Shown: piece after piece, positions 24,053 to 32,600 of the stretch
How the letters are laid out: each line of letters begins with the position of its first letter
Position numbering within the stretch: the first letter of the stretch is position 1
Source: CAYPTY01 sp964413935
Lineage (GTDB): Bacteria > Bacteroidota > Rhodothermia > Balneolales > Balneolaceae
Direction of reading: 5' to 3'
DNA length: 53,168 nucleotides
Assembly: GCA_964413935.1 (NCBI GenBank)
Contig: CAYPTY010000018.1
Location: 1 to 53,168, forward strand
Program-made: the position numbers and the translations under genes
Notes under the pieces: model-generated
Told to the model about the DNA's origin: nothing
Databases searched by the model: none
What the model saw: only the letters and a program-made list of their open reading frames with translations

Positions 24053-24661
24053 TCAGATCAGGCCGATGATGGTCAGAAAATGATCGATGGTATTCGGCAC
24101 AAACAGAATCAGGTAGATGATGCCCCATAAAGCTCCTGCAATATGAGCCTCATGATTGATTTTTCCACCTTCCCGCTTGCTCTCATAAAGTGAGTATGCA
24201 ATAAAGATGGCACCGAAAATAAAGGCTGGAATTCCGATTGGAATGAAGAAGATGTAAATCTTTTCCATCGGGAACAGGAAAATAAAAGCGAAGAGAACTG
24301 CTTCAACCGCTCCTGAAGCCCCAAGTGTGGCATACTCGGGATTGTCCTTGTATTTAATCAGGGAAGGCAGGGCCGAAATTACCAGCCCGGTAAAGTAAAG
24401 AATGAGAAAATGAACCGGCCCCAGAGTGGATTCCATCACGCTTCCAAAGAAAAAAAGGGTAATCATATTGAAAGCAAGGTGCCCGAGGTTGGCATGAAGA
24501 AAACCTGAACTGATGAGTTCATACCAGGTTTGCTTGCGAACTGTTCGGTACGGTTGCAAAAAACCGGTACTGATCATCTGAGGGAATGCATAAAGTGCGG
24601 TCAGGGAAATAACCACATTCACACCAATAATGAGTAGGGTAAAATCAGGACTGCCAGTCAT
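24053..24661 (-). CDS. Rhomboid family intramembrane serine protease
   Basis: The protein has 202 residues and six predicted membrane helices. The catalytic dyad is Ser116 (GASGAVEAV) and His173 (EAHIAGALWG). The oxyanion-site residues His56 (GFLHANLGH) and Asn65 are also visible. Rhomboids cleave membrane-protein substrates within the bilayer. The substrate is unknown. The frame has a TTG two codons upstream at 24667, but the ATG at 24661 is preferred. It faces serC with no intergenic base. Confidence 0.92.
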   Translation of the reverse strand: MTGSPDFTLLIIGVNVVISLTALYAFPQMISTGFLQPYRTVRKQTWYELISSGFLHANLGHLAFNMITLFFFGSVMESTLGPVHFLILYFTGLVISALPSLIKYKDNPEYATLGASGAVEAVLFAFIFLFPMEKIYIFFIPIGIPAFIFGAIFIAYSLYESKREGGKINHEAHIAGALWGIIYLILFVPNTIDHFLTIIGLI

Positions 24662-24741
24662 AAACAATAATTTCGGCTTAATATACAGATTTAACTTACT
24701 TGGTGAATTTTCTTTATTTTAGATTCAAATAATTCATCTGC

Positions 24742-25386
24742 ATGCAACATCATCGGTTTCTCATCATATTGCTCCTGGGGCTTTTTGTGTGGTCATCCTG
24801 CGGAACTGCAGGAGGCGGAAGATCCAAAAGCCGCTATCTGGAATCAGGCGTGGCCAGCTGGTATGGGCCAAAATTCCATGGTCGCCTTACAGCAAACGGC
24901 GAAACCTATGATATGGATGGTATAACAGCTGCCCATCGTACGCTGCCTTTTAATACGGTGGTTATGGTTGAAAATCAGGACAACGGAAGGAAGCTGGAAG
25001 TACGAATTAATGATCGGGGTCCTTTCGCAAAGAACCGGATCATCGATTTATCCAGGGGTGCAGCAAGAAAACTTGGAGTGATCGGTCCGGGTACGGCCAA
25101 CGTTAAATTGTATCTGGTGAAAGGCGACCTCAAAAAATCTAAGACCACCAATCTCAAAGTAGCCCGTTACACGGTACAACTGGGATCCTATAAGCGAAAA
25201 GACGATGCCCAAACACTTTCCAGGAAGATTAAAAAAAGCAGAGTTGAAACAGTCAGGATAAATGGTGAGCGTTTTTACCGGGTCTATTATGGGGAGTACA
25301 AAGACCCTGACAAAGCAAAAAGGGAGCAGCGCAGGCTCAGACGCAGGGGATATAATGGATTTGTTAAGCAGATCGAAAACGGCTGA
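24742..25386 (+). CDS. rlpA: RlpA-like lipoprotein with SPOR domain
   Basis: The 214-residue protein has a lipoprotein-type signal ending in WSSC (Cys20), a double-psi beta-barrel RlpA domain (about 30-120) and a C-terminal SPOR domain (about 138-212: ARYTVQLGSYKRKDDAQ). RlpA proteins are septal lytic transglycosylases acting on denuded peptidoglycan, which SPOR domains bind. The catalytic context is present: GVASWYGPKFHGRLTANGE, the His in AAHRTLPF and the Asp in NDRGPF. Lipidation would place it at a membrane facing the periplasm. It lies upstream of crtI on the same strand with a 66-base gap. Confidence 0.9.
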   Translation: MQHHRFLIILLLGLFVWSSCGTAGGGRSKSRYLESGVASWYGPKFHGRLTANGETYDMDGITAAHRTLPFNTVVMVENQDNGRKLEVRINDRGPFAKNRIIDLSRGAARKLGVIGPGTANVKLYLVKGDLKKSKTTNLKVARYTVQLGSYKRKDDAQTLSRKIKKSRVETVRINGERFYRVYYGEYKDPDKAKREQRRLRRRGYNGFVKQIENG

Positions 25387-25452
25387 TACTAGCGGGATTG
25401 ATTGAACCCCTTTTCTGGTTTTGCATCTCACTAACCAAGGTTCAGATCAAAT

Positions 25453-26931
25453 ATGAAAAAGAATATTATTGTAATTGGCAGCGGATTCGGAGGACTCGGC
25501 GCTGCTGCCCGACTTCTTTCCAGCGGACATAATGTCACCATCCTCGAAAAGAGAGATAAACTGGGAGGCCGCGCTTATGTGTACGAAATGAACGGCTTTA
25601 AATTTGACGGGGGACCGACCGTAATTACAGCTCCTTTCATGTTTGATGACATCTGGGAAAAAGCCGGCAAAAAGCGGGAAGACTATTTCGAACTGGTTCC
25701 ATGTGATCCCTTCTACCGCATCTTTGATCATAACAAGCAGCATTTCGATTATAACAATGATCATGAGTTCACCCTGAATGAAATCCGCAAACGCAATCCG
25801 GATGATGTTAAGGGTTATGAGCGCTTCCTCGGAACAACCAAAGCCATATTTGACAAAGGATTTGTGGAACTGGCCGATCAGCCCTTCCTGAAAATATCCG
25901 ATATGCTGAAAGTGGCGCCGGATCTGATCAAACTTCAGTCCTACAAATCGGTTTTTCAATATGTGAAAGGTTTCATCAAAGATGACTTTTTGCGACAGTG
26001 TTTTTCATTCCACCCCTTGCTGGTAGGCGGAAATCCTTTTGACACTACCTCCATCTATGCCATGATTCATTATCTGGAGCGGGAATGGGGCGTACACTAT
26101 GCCATGGGGGGTACCGGAGCCATTGTTAATGCCTTTGACCGGCTGATCGGAGAACTTGGCGGAAAAGTGCATCTGGAAGCTGAAGTGAAGGAAATCTTAG
26201 TTAAGAATGGCAAAGTTTCCGGAGTTGAACTCATGAACGGAGAAAAACTGGATGCCGATGTGGTCGTTTCAAATGCTGATGTAGGTTATACCTATAAACA
26301 TATGATTGATAAGGCGCATCGAAGAAAATACACAGACCGCAAGGTTGACCGTACCAAATATTCCATGTCCCTTTTTGTGATCTACTTCGGAACCAAAAAG
26401 CGATATCTGGATTCCGGTTTAGCACACCATAACATCATCCTGGGCCCGCGCTACAAGGGGCTGCTTGATGACATTTTCCACAATAAAAAAGTGGCTGAAG
26501 ATTTTTCGCTTTATCTGCACATGCCTACCATCACCGATTCAACCATTGCCCCGGAAGGCCATGAAGGTTTTTATGTGTTATCGCCGGTTCCGCATCTGGA
26601 TTCCGGAACCGACTGGACCGAATTTGCTCCTAAGTACCGGGATGCGATTATGAATTTCCTTGAGGAGAACTACCTGCCCGGCTTGCAGGAGAATCTGGTT
26701 GCCGAGCATTATATAGACCCACTACATTTTCAGGATACCCTGAACAGTCTTAAGGGGTCTGCCTTTTCTGTTGAACCCATCCTGACCCAGTCTGCCTGGT
26801 TCCGTCCGCATAACAAATCAGAGGATGTAGACGGACTTTATTTTGTTGGGGCTGGTACACATCCGGGAGCAGGTTTACCCGGAGTACTGTCATCCTCCAT
26901 CATCGCAGATAATCTGATCGGAGCCGCCTAA
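25453..26931 (+). CDS. crtI: Phytoene desaturase (CrtI family)
   Basis: The 492-residue FAD-dependent enzyme of carotenoid synthesis desaturates phytoene toward lycopene. The FAD fold VIGSGFGGLGAAARLLSSGH is followed by KRDKLGGRAYVYEMNGFKFDGGPTVI, typical of CrtI. The C-terminal FVGAGTHPGAGLPGVLSSS is the bacterial phytoene dehydrogenase signature. No crtB or cyclase gene is adjacent, so the pathway product is unknown. Related desaturases (CrtN, CrtD) share these motifs, but the CrtI signature at both ends favours this call. Its stop codon interlocks with that of the opposite small membrane gene. Confidence 0.9.
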   Translation: MKKNIIVIGSGFGGLGAAARLLSSGHNVTILEKRDKLGGRAYVYEMNGFKFDGGPTVITAPFMFDDIWEKAGKKREDYFELVPCDPFYRIFDHNKQHFDYNNDHEFTLNEIRKRNPDDVKGYERFLGTTKAIFDKGFVELADQPFLKISDMLKVAPDLIKLQSYKSVFQYVKGFIKDDFLRQCFSFHPLLVGGNPFDTTSIYAMIHYLEREWGVHYAMGGTGAIVNAFDRLIGELGGKVHLEAEVKEILVKNGKVSGVELMNGEKLDADVVVSNADVGYTYKHMIDKAHRRKYTDRKVDRTKYSMSLFVIYFGTKKRYLDSGLAHHNIILGPRYKGLLDDIFHNKKVAEDFSLYLHMPTITDSTIAPEGHEGFYVLSPVPHLDSGTDWTEFAPKYRDAIMNFLEENYLPGLQENLVAEHYIDPLHFQDTLNSLKGSAFSVEPILTQSAWFRPHNKSEDVDGLYFVGAGTHPGAGLPGVLSSSIIADNLIGAA

Positions 26932-27155
26932 GCTACGCGGTTCCTTCCTTTATCTTCGTAAAAAGATTCCTCGAAAGTAAGATCTGTGGGTTCACCATCT
27001 TTCAGGATTTTTACGGCCATGTAAATGACCAGAAAAGGACTGAAGATGAACATTCCCACAATGACCTGATGCGGGATGCTCTGGAAGTTGGACATCACCG
27101 TATACACCAGTAAATAGAGAGTGGAGAATATGATTATTGGAGCAACAGGTTTCAT
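26928..27155 (-). CDS. Small membrane protein of unknown function
   Basis: The protein has 75 residues and two hydrophobic helices (about 5-22 and 31-50), then an acidic/basic tail. No family is recognised. The organisation (long hydrophobic pair, charged C-terminus) and clean start make it a credible gene. It converges on crtI, with the two stop codons sharing bases 26929-26930 (TAA on plus, TAG on minus). A perfect hairpin ends three bases before its ATG, so translation may be structured or coupled to the aldolase transcript upstream. Confidence 0.7.
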   Translation of the reverse strand: MKPVAPIIIFSTLYLLVYTVMSNFQSIPHQVIVGMFIFSPFLVIYMAVKILKDGEPTDLTFEESFYEDKGRNRVA

Positions 27156-27158
27156 ATA

Positions 27159-27177
27159 AGCAGGACAAAATCCTGCT
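27159..27177 (-). terminator. Perfect hairpin between the aldolase and small membrane protein genes
   Basis: AGCAGGA (27159-27165) pairs perfectly with TCCTGCT (27171-27177) around CAAAA. On the minus strand it follows the aldolase gene and ends three bases before the next ATG. There is no T-run, so it may attenuate or block translation rather than terminate. Confidence 0.5.
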
Positions 27178-27206
27178 CTAGCCCGTTCCTCTGCCCCATT
27201 CTAAGT

Positions 27207-27863
27207 TTATTTGAGGCTTGCCTGCAAATCTTCCCAGTCTTTCAGGAATCGCTCAAGACCACTATCCGTAAGCGGGTGCTTCAGCAGAGCCTGAATCACT
27301 TTTAGAGGCATGGTAGCAACGTCAGCACCTATTCTTGCTGCCTCTACCACATGCATGGGATGACGGATACTGGCCGCCAGTACTTCAGTCGTGTACCCAT
27401 AGTTCTGGTAGATGGTCACAATATCCTCAATCAGGCTCATTCCATCGGAGGAAATATCATCGAGTCGGCCGATGAAGGGAGAGATGTAGGTTGCTCCTGC
27501 CTTGGCTGCAATCAGCGCTTGTGTAGATGAGAAGCATAAGGTGCAGTTGGTTTTGATGCCTTCTTCGCTGAATGTCTTAATCGCCTTTATTCCATCCGCA
27601 ATTAATGGAACTTTGACGACTACATTATCTGCGATGGACGCAATGTGTCTACCCTCCTTCAGCATGTCTTCATACTGCGTTGATACCACTTCTGCCGATA
27701 CATCCCCATCAACAATTTCACAGATTTTAGCGATATGACCCTCAAAATCTTTCACCCCGATTTTTGCACACAGGCTTGGATTGGTGGTTACACCGTCGAG
27801 TACACCCATGGCATTGGCTTCAGCAATTTCATTCAGGTCAGCAGTATCAATAAAGAATTTCAT
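27207..27863 (-). CDS. Transaldolase / fructose-6-phosphate aldolase family protein
   Basis: The 218-residue class I aldolase belongs to the short transaldolase group (TalC/FSA). The Schiff-base lysine is Lys84 in VVVKVPL. FIDTADLNEI, DGVTTNPSL (about 23-31), TLCFSSTQALIAAKAGATYISPFIGRLDD and the end ADVATMPLKVIQALLKHPLTD are diagnostic. Transaldolase and fructose-6-phosphate aldolase activities cannot be separated reliably by sequence. In FCB genomes the short form usually serves as transaldolase in the pentose phosphate pathway. Confidence 0.93.
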   Translation of the reverse strand: MKFFIDTADLNEIAEANAMGVLDGVTTNPSLCAKIGVKDFEGHIAKICEIVDGDVSAEVVSTQYEDMLKEGRHIASIADNVVVKVPLIADGIKAIKTFSEEGIKTNCTLCFSSTQALIAAKAGATYISPFIGRLDDISSDGMSLIEDIVTIYQNYGYTTEVLAASIRHPMHVVEAARIGADVATMPLKVIQALLKHPLTDSGLERFLKDWEDLQASLK

Positions 27864-28020
27864 ATAAAGGAGTGGTTATTCGGTTCAGATTCGGAACAAA
27901 AATAAGCATTCAGAAGCAACATCGCTCGAGCCTGAGGAAAAAATTGCGATATAGTCCTAAGTAGTTTGATCAGTTGCTTTTACAAGAATTATTAATTCAT
28001 ATAGAACGTTTACGCAGGAA

Positions 28021-29472
28021 ATGACGTCTTTTATCGTCGAACTAAGCAGACAACTAATTAATCCTGTTGCAGTGAAATCACTTACCCTAATTACGGCTAT
28101 TACACTTGCTATCCTGACTGTGAGCTGTGGCGGCTCAGACGACTCAGAGGCTCCATCCCGCGGAGGCTGGGGAGCGGGAGCTAACAGTTTTGGCGACCGC
28201 GTTACCGCAGTTGAGACCATCACTGCAGAACGAGGACTTATCGCAGAGCAGGTACGATCTTTCGGGACCGTACAGGCTCAGGAGCTGGTTGCTGTTAGCC
28301 CTCAGGTATCAAACCGCATTACCGAAATCTATGTGGATCTTGGGGATGAAGTCAGAAAAGGACAAGTTTTGGCTAAAATTTATGATGTTTCTCTCAAAGA
28401 CCAGTATGAACAAGCCAAAGCTCAGGTTGAACAAGCAAGAGTAGCACTGGAAAGAGACAGCACTCAGTTTACAAGGCAGCAACAGCTGTATAAGAAGCAA
28501 CTCATTGCTCAAACCGATTTTGACATCGCATACACAGCTTACCAGAGCGCTTCTGCTCAATACGCCACTGCACTCGCAAATCGTACTCAGGCCCGTGAGA
28601 ATCTGGCTAACACCATCATTCGCTCACCAGCCAATGGAATCATCGTAAGCCGAGGTATAGAAGTTGGTAACCTTGCTACAACAGGAACACCGGCCTTTGA
28701 GATCAACACTGACAGCGGTTACGAAACCCGTCTTTATCTTCCGGTTCAGGATTGGAAAGTCGTAAAGGTGGGTCAGGAAGTGAGTTTAAGAGCTTCCAAT
28801 GAAGCTGAAGCTACGGTATCAGGAGTAGTTACCAGAAAAAGCCCCCGACTGGATCCGACTACCGGACTGGGAGAGATTGTTGTAACTCTGAATTCATCCG
28901 GTGAATCCATTTTTGCCGGTGTGCTTACAGAAAGCAGCATCAACATAGAAGTGAAGCCAGCCGCACTCATCGTACCAAGGGGGGCTTTGGTTGAAAAGGT
29001 TGAAACCGTGGTTGAGCCTGAGTCCAACACCATTCAGCTTGAAAAATCCTATTTCGTTTTTGTGGCTCAGGGCGACACTGTTGCTGTTCAGCGACCCCTC
29101 ACTCTCGGGATTGAACAAGGTGATAAAATTGAAGTGCTTAGCGGACTTGCAGCGGGTGAGAAACTCATCGTTACCGGACAGCAGGGTTTGAGAGATGGTT
29201 CTAAGGTGAAAGTAGCAACCGGAGATGATTTTTCAACTCCGGAAGAGATGCAAATAAGCAGTCGCGAAAATGGAACAAGTGGAAGGCCCGGTGGCGATAA
29301 CAGTCCGGAAGCACAGCAAAGAGGGCAGCGCGGGCAGGCACTGGCTAACATGAGTGAGGAAGACCGGCAAAAATTCAGAGAGCGAATGCGTTCTATGACT
29401 CCGGAAGAAAGACAGGAATACATCGCATCCTATCGCGACAGCGTCCGCAAAGCCAACGCTTCTAACAACTAA
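28021..29472 (+). CDS. RND efflux periplasmic adaptor (membrane fusion protein)
   Basis: The 483-residue adaptor links inner-membrane RND permeases to an outer-membrane channel. The N-terminus (residues 1-36) is a signal ending in LTVSC, consistent with a lipoprotein, although the -3 position is Thr. A biotinyl-lipoyl-like half (VSPQVSNRITEIYVDLGDEVRKGQVLAKI, about 95-125), a coiled-coil hairpin (about 126-200), the second lipoyl half (IRSPANGIIVSRGIEVGN) and beta-barrel domains follow. The C-terminal 70 residues form an unusual Gly/Arg-rich and charged tail with MSEEDRQKFRERMRSMTPEER. It heads an operon with two permeases (gap 4 bases). No outer-membrane factor gene is present. Confidence 0.92.
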   Translation: MTSFIVELSRQLINPVAVKSLTLITAITLAILTVSCGGSDDSEAPSRGGWGAGANSFGDRVTAVETITAERGLIAEQVRSFGTVQAQELVAVSPQVSNRITEIYVDLGDEVRKGQVLAKIYDVSLKDQYEQAKAQVEQARVALERDSTQFTRQQQLYKKQLIAQTDFDIAYTAYQSASAQYATALANRTQARENLANTIIRSPANGIIVSRGIEVGNLATTGTPAFEINTDSGYETRLYLPVQDWKVVKVGQEVSLRASNEAEATVSGVVTRKSPRLDPTTGLGEIVVTLNSSGESIFAGVLTESSINIEVKPAALIVPRGALVEKVETVVEPESNTIQLEKSYFVFVAQGDTVAVQRPLTLGIEQGDKIEVLSGLAAGEKLIVTGQQGLRDGSKVKVATGDDFSTPEEMQISSRENGTSGRPGGDNSPEAQQRGQRGQALANMSEEDRQKFRERMRSMTPEERQEYIASYRDSVRKANASNN

Positions 29473-29476
29473 TTCA

Positions 29477-32400
29477 ATGGGCAGCCTTTCAAAATTAGCG
29501 GTTGACCGACCGATCACCTTTTTTATGATCAGCCTCATTGCCATCGGCTTTGGGGTCTTTGGTATTACCCAGCTGCGGTTGAACCTGTATCCGGATGTCT
29601 CCTTTCCTACTATCACGGTTTACACTGCTTATGAGGGTGTAGCGCCTGAAGACATTGAGACTCTGGTCACCCGGCCCATAGAAGAAAATGTGGGCAGTAT
29701 TTCGGGAATTCGAACGGTGCGCTCCCTTTCCAGTCAAGGTGCTTCGGTTGTAAAACTAAACTTCAACTGGGGTACTGACCTCTATGAAGCCGAAAACGAC
29801 GTCCGAAAGCAGCTCGGTTTTGTACAGCGTTCAATCCCGGATGAGGCTGAGACACCACTGGTGTTCAGTTATGATCCTAATCAGGAGCCCATTATTGTAT
29901 TAACGGTGACTTCAGAAGCCCGCAGCGCCAGGGAGCTGAGAACCTATGCCAGCCAGATTCTGGAACAACGCATTGAACGCGTAAATGGCATTGCTTCTGC
30001 CGAGACCTCCGGCGGCCTGGAACGACAAATCAATGTCACCATCGACAATGAAGAAATGAGGCTGTATAACCTCACCATAGCCCAGATTTCGAACCGGCTT
30101 GCGGCTGAAAATATTCAGGTACCTGCCGGTCAGCTCATTGAGGGCAACACCGTTTATTCCCTGCGGACTATTGGTGAGTTTAAATCGGTGGATCAGATTC
30201 GAAACACAGTTATTGCAGTTCGCGAAGGGCAGTCCATTATTCTGAGAGATGTAGCTGTGGTAGATGATGGCATAGCCCAGCCCATTGGAGGCGTGAATGT
30301 AGACGGTGAAGACGGGGTCATCATTAACATTTTCAGGCAAAGCGATGCCAATGTGGTAACAGCCGCCGCCAACGTTCTTGACAATCTGGATGAGATCCGA
30401 AAAAGCCTGCCGCCGGATGTAGAAGTTAATGTGCTAACCAACAAAGCTGACTTTATACAAGAATCTATCTTCAATTTATTCCTCACCGGATTGCAGGCAG
30501 TCATTCTTGTGGTCATTATCCTGCTCGCATTTCTTCGCAGCGGACGATCTGCAACCATTATTGCCATATCTATACCGGTATCCATCATTACGACCTTTGC
30601 GGTAATGAGCTTTGCAGACCTCAGCCTGAATATCATATCTCTTTCCGGATTAACCCTTGCAGTAGGTCTGGTAGTGGATGATGCCGTTGTAGTACTTGAA
30701 AATATTTTCCGTTTTCGGGAGCAGGGTGAGGATCGAAAGAAAGCAGCTGTTATGGGAGCAAAGGAAGTTGCTGTACCCGTGGTAATTTCAACACTCACCA
30801 CACTGGTAGTATTCATTCCAATTCTGTTTGTGCCCGGTATTGCCGGTTTCCTGTTCCGGGATCTGGCACTTACCATTTCCTTCTCACTTTCTGTGTCTTC
30901 CCTGGTTGCGCTTACTCTGATCCCGATGATGACCTCCCGTTTTTACAAAGACGGGGTTCAGAATTTTGAAGCCAATAATAGACTGGCCCGGATTTTTTCC
31001 GACGCACTGGACCGGCTGGAAGCCTGGTATTCCAATAAGCTCAGACTGGCGGTTGAACGCAGCTGGACCGTAATACTAGCCTCAGTTCTCTTCTTCATAA
31101 TTACCATACCCCTGTTCTTCCGATTGGGTGGTGAGTTTTTCCCTCGGGTGGACGAAAGCGCCTTCATCCTTGAAGTGAACCGTGAACCAGGGGTAAGCCT
31201 GCTTGAACTGAAGCGCTCGATTTCCCAGGTTGAGAGCATTATCAAGCGTGAAGTTCCCGAAGCGCGACTGATTGTATCCGATTATGGAGACAAGGAAGGT
31301 ATTGAAGGTGCGGATAATCCAGGCGGTTTCAGCGGCAAAGTTCGAGTGGAACTTGTTCCGCAAAAAGAAAGAGATCATGGCCAATTCGAAATTGTCAGTG
31401 ATCTGCTCCGTGAGTTAACCATTGTACCCGGGGTGGATATTCAGGAAACCATTGAGGATCCATTGAGTCCGGATGGAGAAAACGGACTGATCGTACAGAT
31501 TTTCGGCTTTGACCCTGAAGTCAGAAAAAATTTGTCTGACGGGATTAAAGAGCGACTAACACAAATTGAAGGCATCGTTAGTGCCTATAGTACGGCAGAT
31601 CAGGGTCGACCAGAACTCAGGCTGATTATGGACAGAGAACGTATTTCGCTTGTCGGACTCAATACCAATGCTGTTGCTTCAGCGGTAAGTGATGCGGTTC
31701 AGGGCAACATTGCAACCAGCTTTGTGGATCAGGGAATCGAGTTTGAAGTACTGGTGGAACTGGATCCGAGAGATAAAGCCCAATCCAATGATCTGGAAGA
31801 TATTCAGATTCAAACTCCGGATGGAGTATGGATGCCCCTGAAAAACCTGGCCCGACTTGAGCGATACAGCGGTCCTACGAATGTGCTCAGAATCAATCAG
31901 GAAAGAGTAACCGAGATTCGTACTGAACTTAATAACCTTGATCTGAAAAATGCCTCAGCCGAAACCCGAGCCGCTCTTGCTTCTATTGACTGGCCTGATG
32001 GTTATCGTTATGAACTGGCTGGATCAGCTGAAGAACAGCAGGAATCATTCAACTTTCTGCTCATCGCTTTTGGTATTGCGGGTATTTTGACCTACATGGT
32101 GATGGCTTCACAATTTGAAAGCCTGATTGAGCCTTTTATCATTTTCTTCACCATCCCCCTTGCACTGTCGGGTGTTTTGATCATTCTCTGGCTGACCGGT
32201 ACTTCCGTAAGTGTTACATCCATGGTAGGACTTATCCTGCTCTCTGGAATTGTGGTAAACAACGGGATCGTGATGATCGATTACATCAAGATTTTACAGG
32301 CCCGCGGCATTGAGCGGGTTGAAGCTATTGTGGATGGCGCTACCCGCCGCCTTCGTCCCATTCTGATGACAGCACTCACCACCATTCTTTCGATGGTGCC

Positions 32401-32599
32401 CCTGGCACTGGAACTGGGATCCGGTTCCGAAACATGGAGTCCTATGGCAAGAACGGTAATAGGCGGATTAACCATGTCTACTGTACTTATGCTTTTTGTA
32501 GTTCCCTGCATTTATTACCTCATGAACAAAGGTATTGCAAGTCTTGGATTTGATTCTGTTCACAAGGTGGATCCATTAGCTGAAATCGAGGACGAATAA
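29477..32599 (+). CDS. RND efflux permease, first of two (HAE family)
   Basis: The 1040-residue inner-membrane proton-driven transporter has the usual duplicated layout: about 12 membrane helices and two large periplasmic loops (about 35-335 and 560-865). In helix 4 the proton-relay aspartate pair is present (LVVDDAVVVLENI). In the helix 10 region the AcrB lysine is replaced by Asn (GIVVNNGIVMIDYI), which is common in FCB and SwrC-like permeases. It begins four bases after the adaptor and is followed by the second permease after a single base. Substrate range cannot be predicted. Confidence 0.93.
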   Translation: MGSLSKLAVDRPITFFMISLIAIGFGVFGITQLRLNLYPDVSFPTITVYTAYEGVAPEDIETLVTRPIEENVGSISGIRTVRSLSSQGASVVKLNFNWGTDLYEAENDVRKQLGFVQRSIPDEAETPLVFSYDPNQEPIIVLTVTSEARSARELRTYASQILEQRIERVNGIASAETSGGLERQINVTIDNEEMRLYNLTIAQISNRLAAENIQVPAGQLIEGNTVYSLRTIGEFKSVDQIRNTVIAVREGQSIILRDVAVVDDGIAQPIGGVNVDGEDGVIINIFRQSDANVVTAAANVLDNLDEIRKSLPPDVEVNVLTNKADFIQESIFNLFLTGLQAVILVVIILLAFLRSGRSATIIAISIPVSIITTFAVMSFADLSLNIISLSGLTLAVGLVVDDAVVVLENIFRFREQGEDRKKAAVMGAKEVAVPVVISTLTTLVVFIPILFVPGIAGFLFRDLALTISFSLSVSSLVALTLIPMMTSRFYKDGVQNFEANNRLARIFSDALDRLEAWYSNKLRLAVERSWTVILASVLFFIITIPLFFRLGGEFFPRVDESAFILEVNREPGVSLLELKRSISQVESIIKREVPEARLIVSDYGDKEGIEGADNPGGFSGKVRVELVPQKERDHGQFEIVSDLLRELTIVPGVDIQETIEDPLSPDGENGLIVQIFGFDPEVRKNLSDGIKERLTQIEGIVSAYSTADQGRPELRLIMDRERISLVGLNTNAVASAVSDAVQGNIATSFVDQGIEFEVLVELDPRDKAQSNDLEDIQIQTPDGVWMPLKNLARLERYSGPTNVLRINQERVTEIRTELNNLDLKNASAETRAALASIDWPDGYRYELAGSAEEQQESFNFLLIAFGIAGILTYMVMASQFESLIEPFIIFFTIPLALSGVLIILWLTGTSVSVTSMVGLILLSGIVVNNGIVMIDYIKILQARGIERVEAIVDGATRRLRPILMTALTTILSMVPLALELGSGSETWSPMARTVIGGLTMSTVLMLFVVPCIYYLMNKGIASLGFDSVHKVDPLAEIEDE

Positions 32600-32600
32600 T

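Noticed and set aside
30193..30876. 227-codon minus-strand frame opposite the first RND permease
   Set aside because: Low-complexity Ser/Thr/Arg-rich translation typical of an antisense shadow of a membrane-protein gene.
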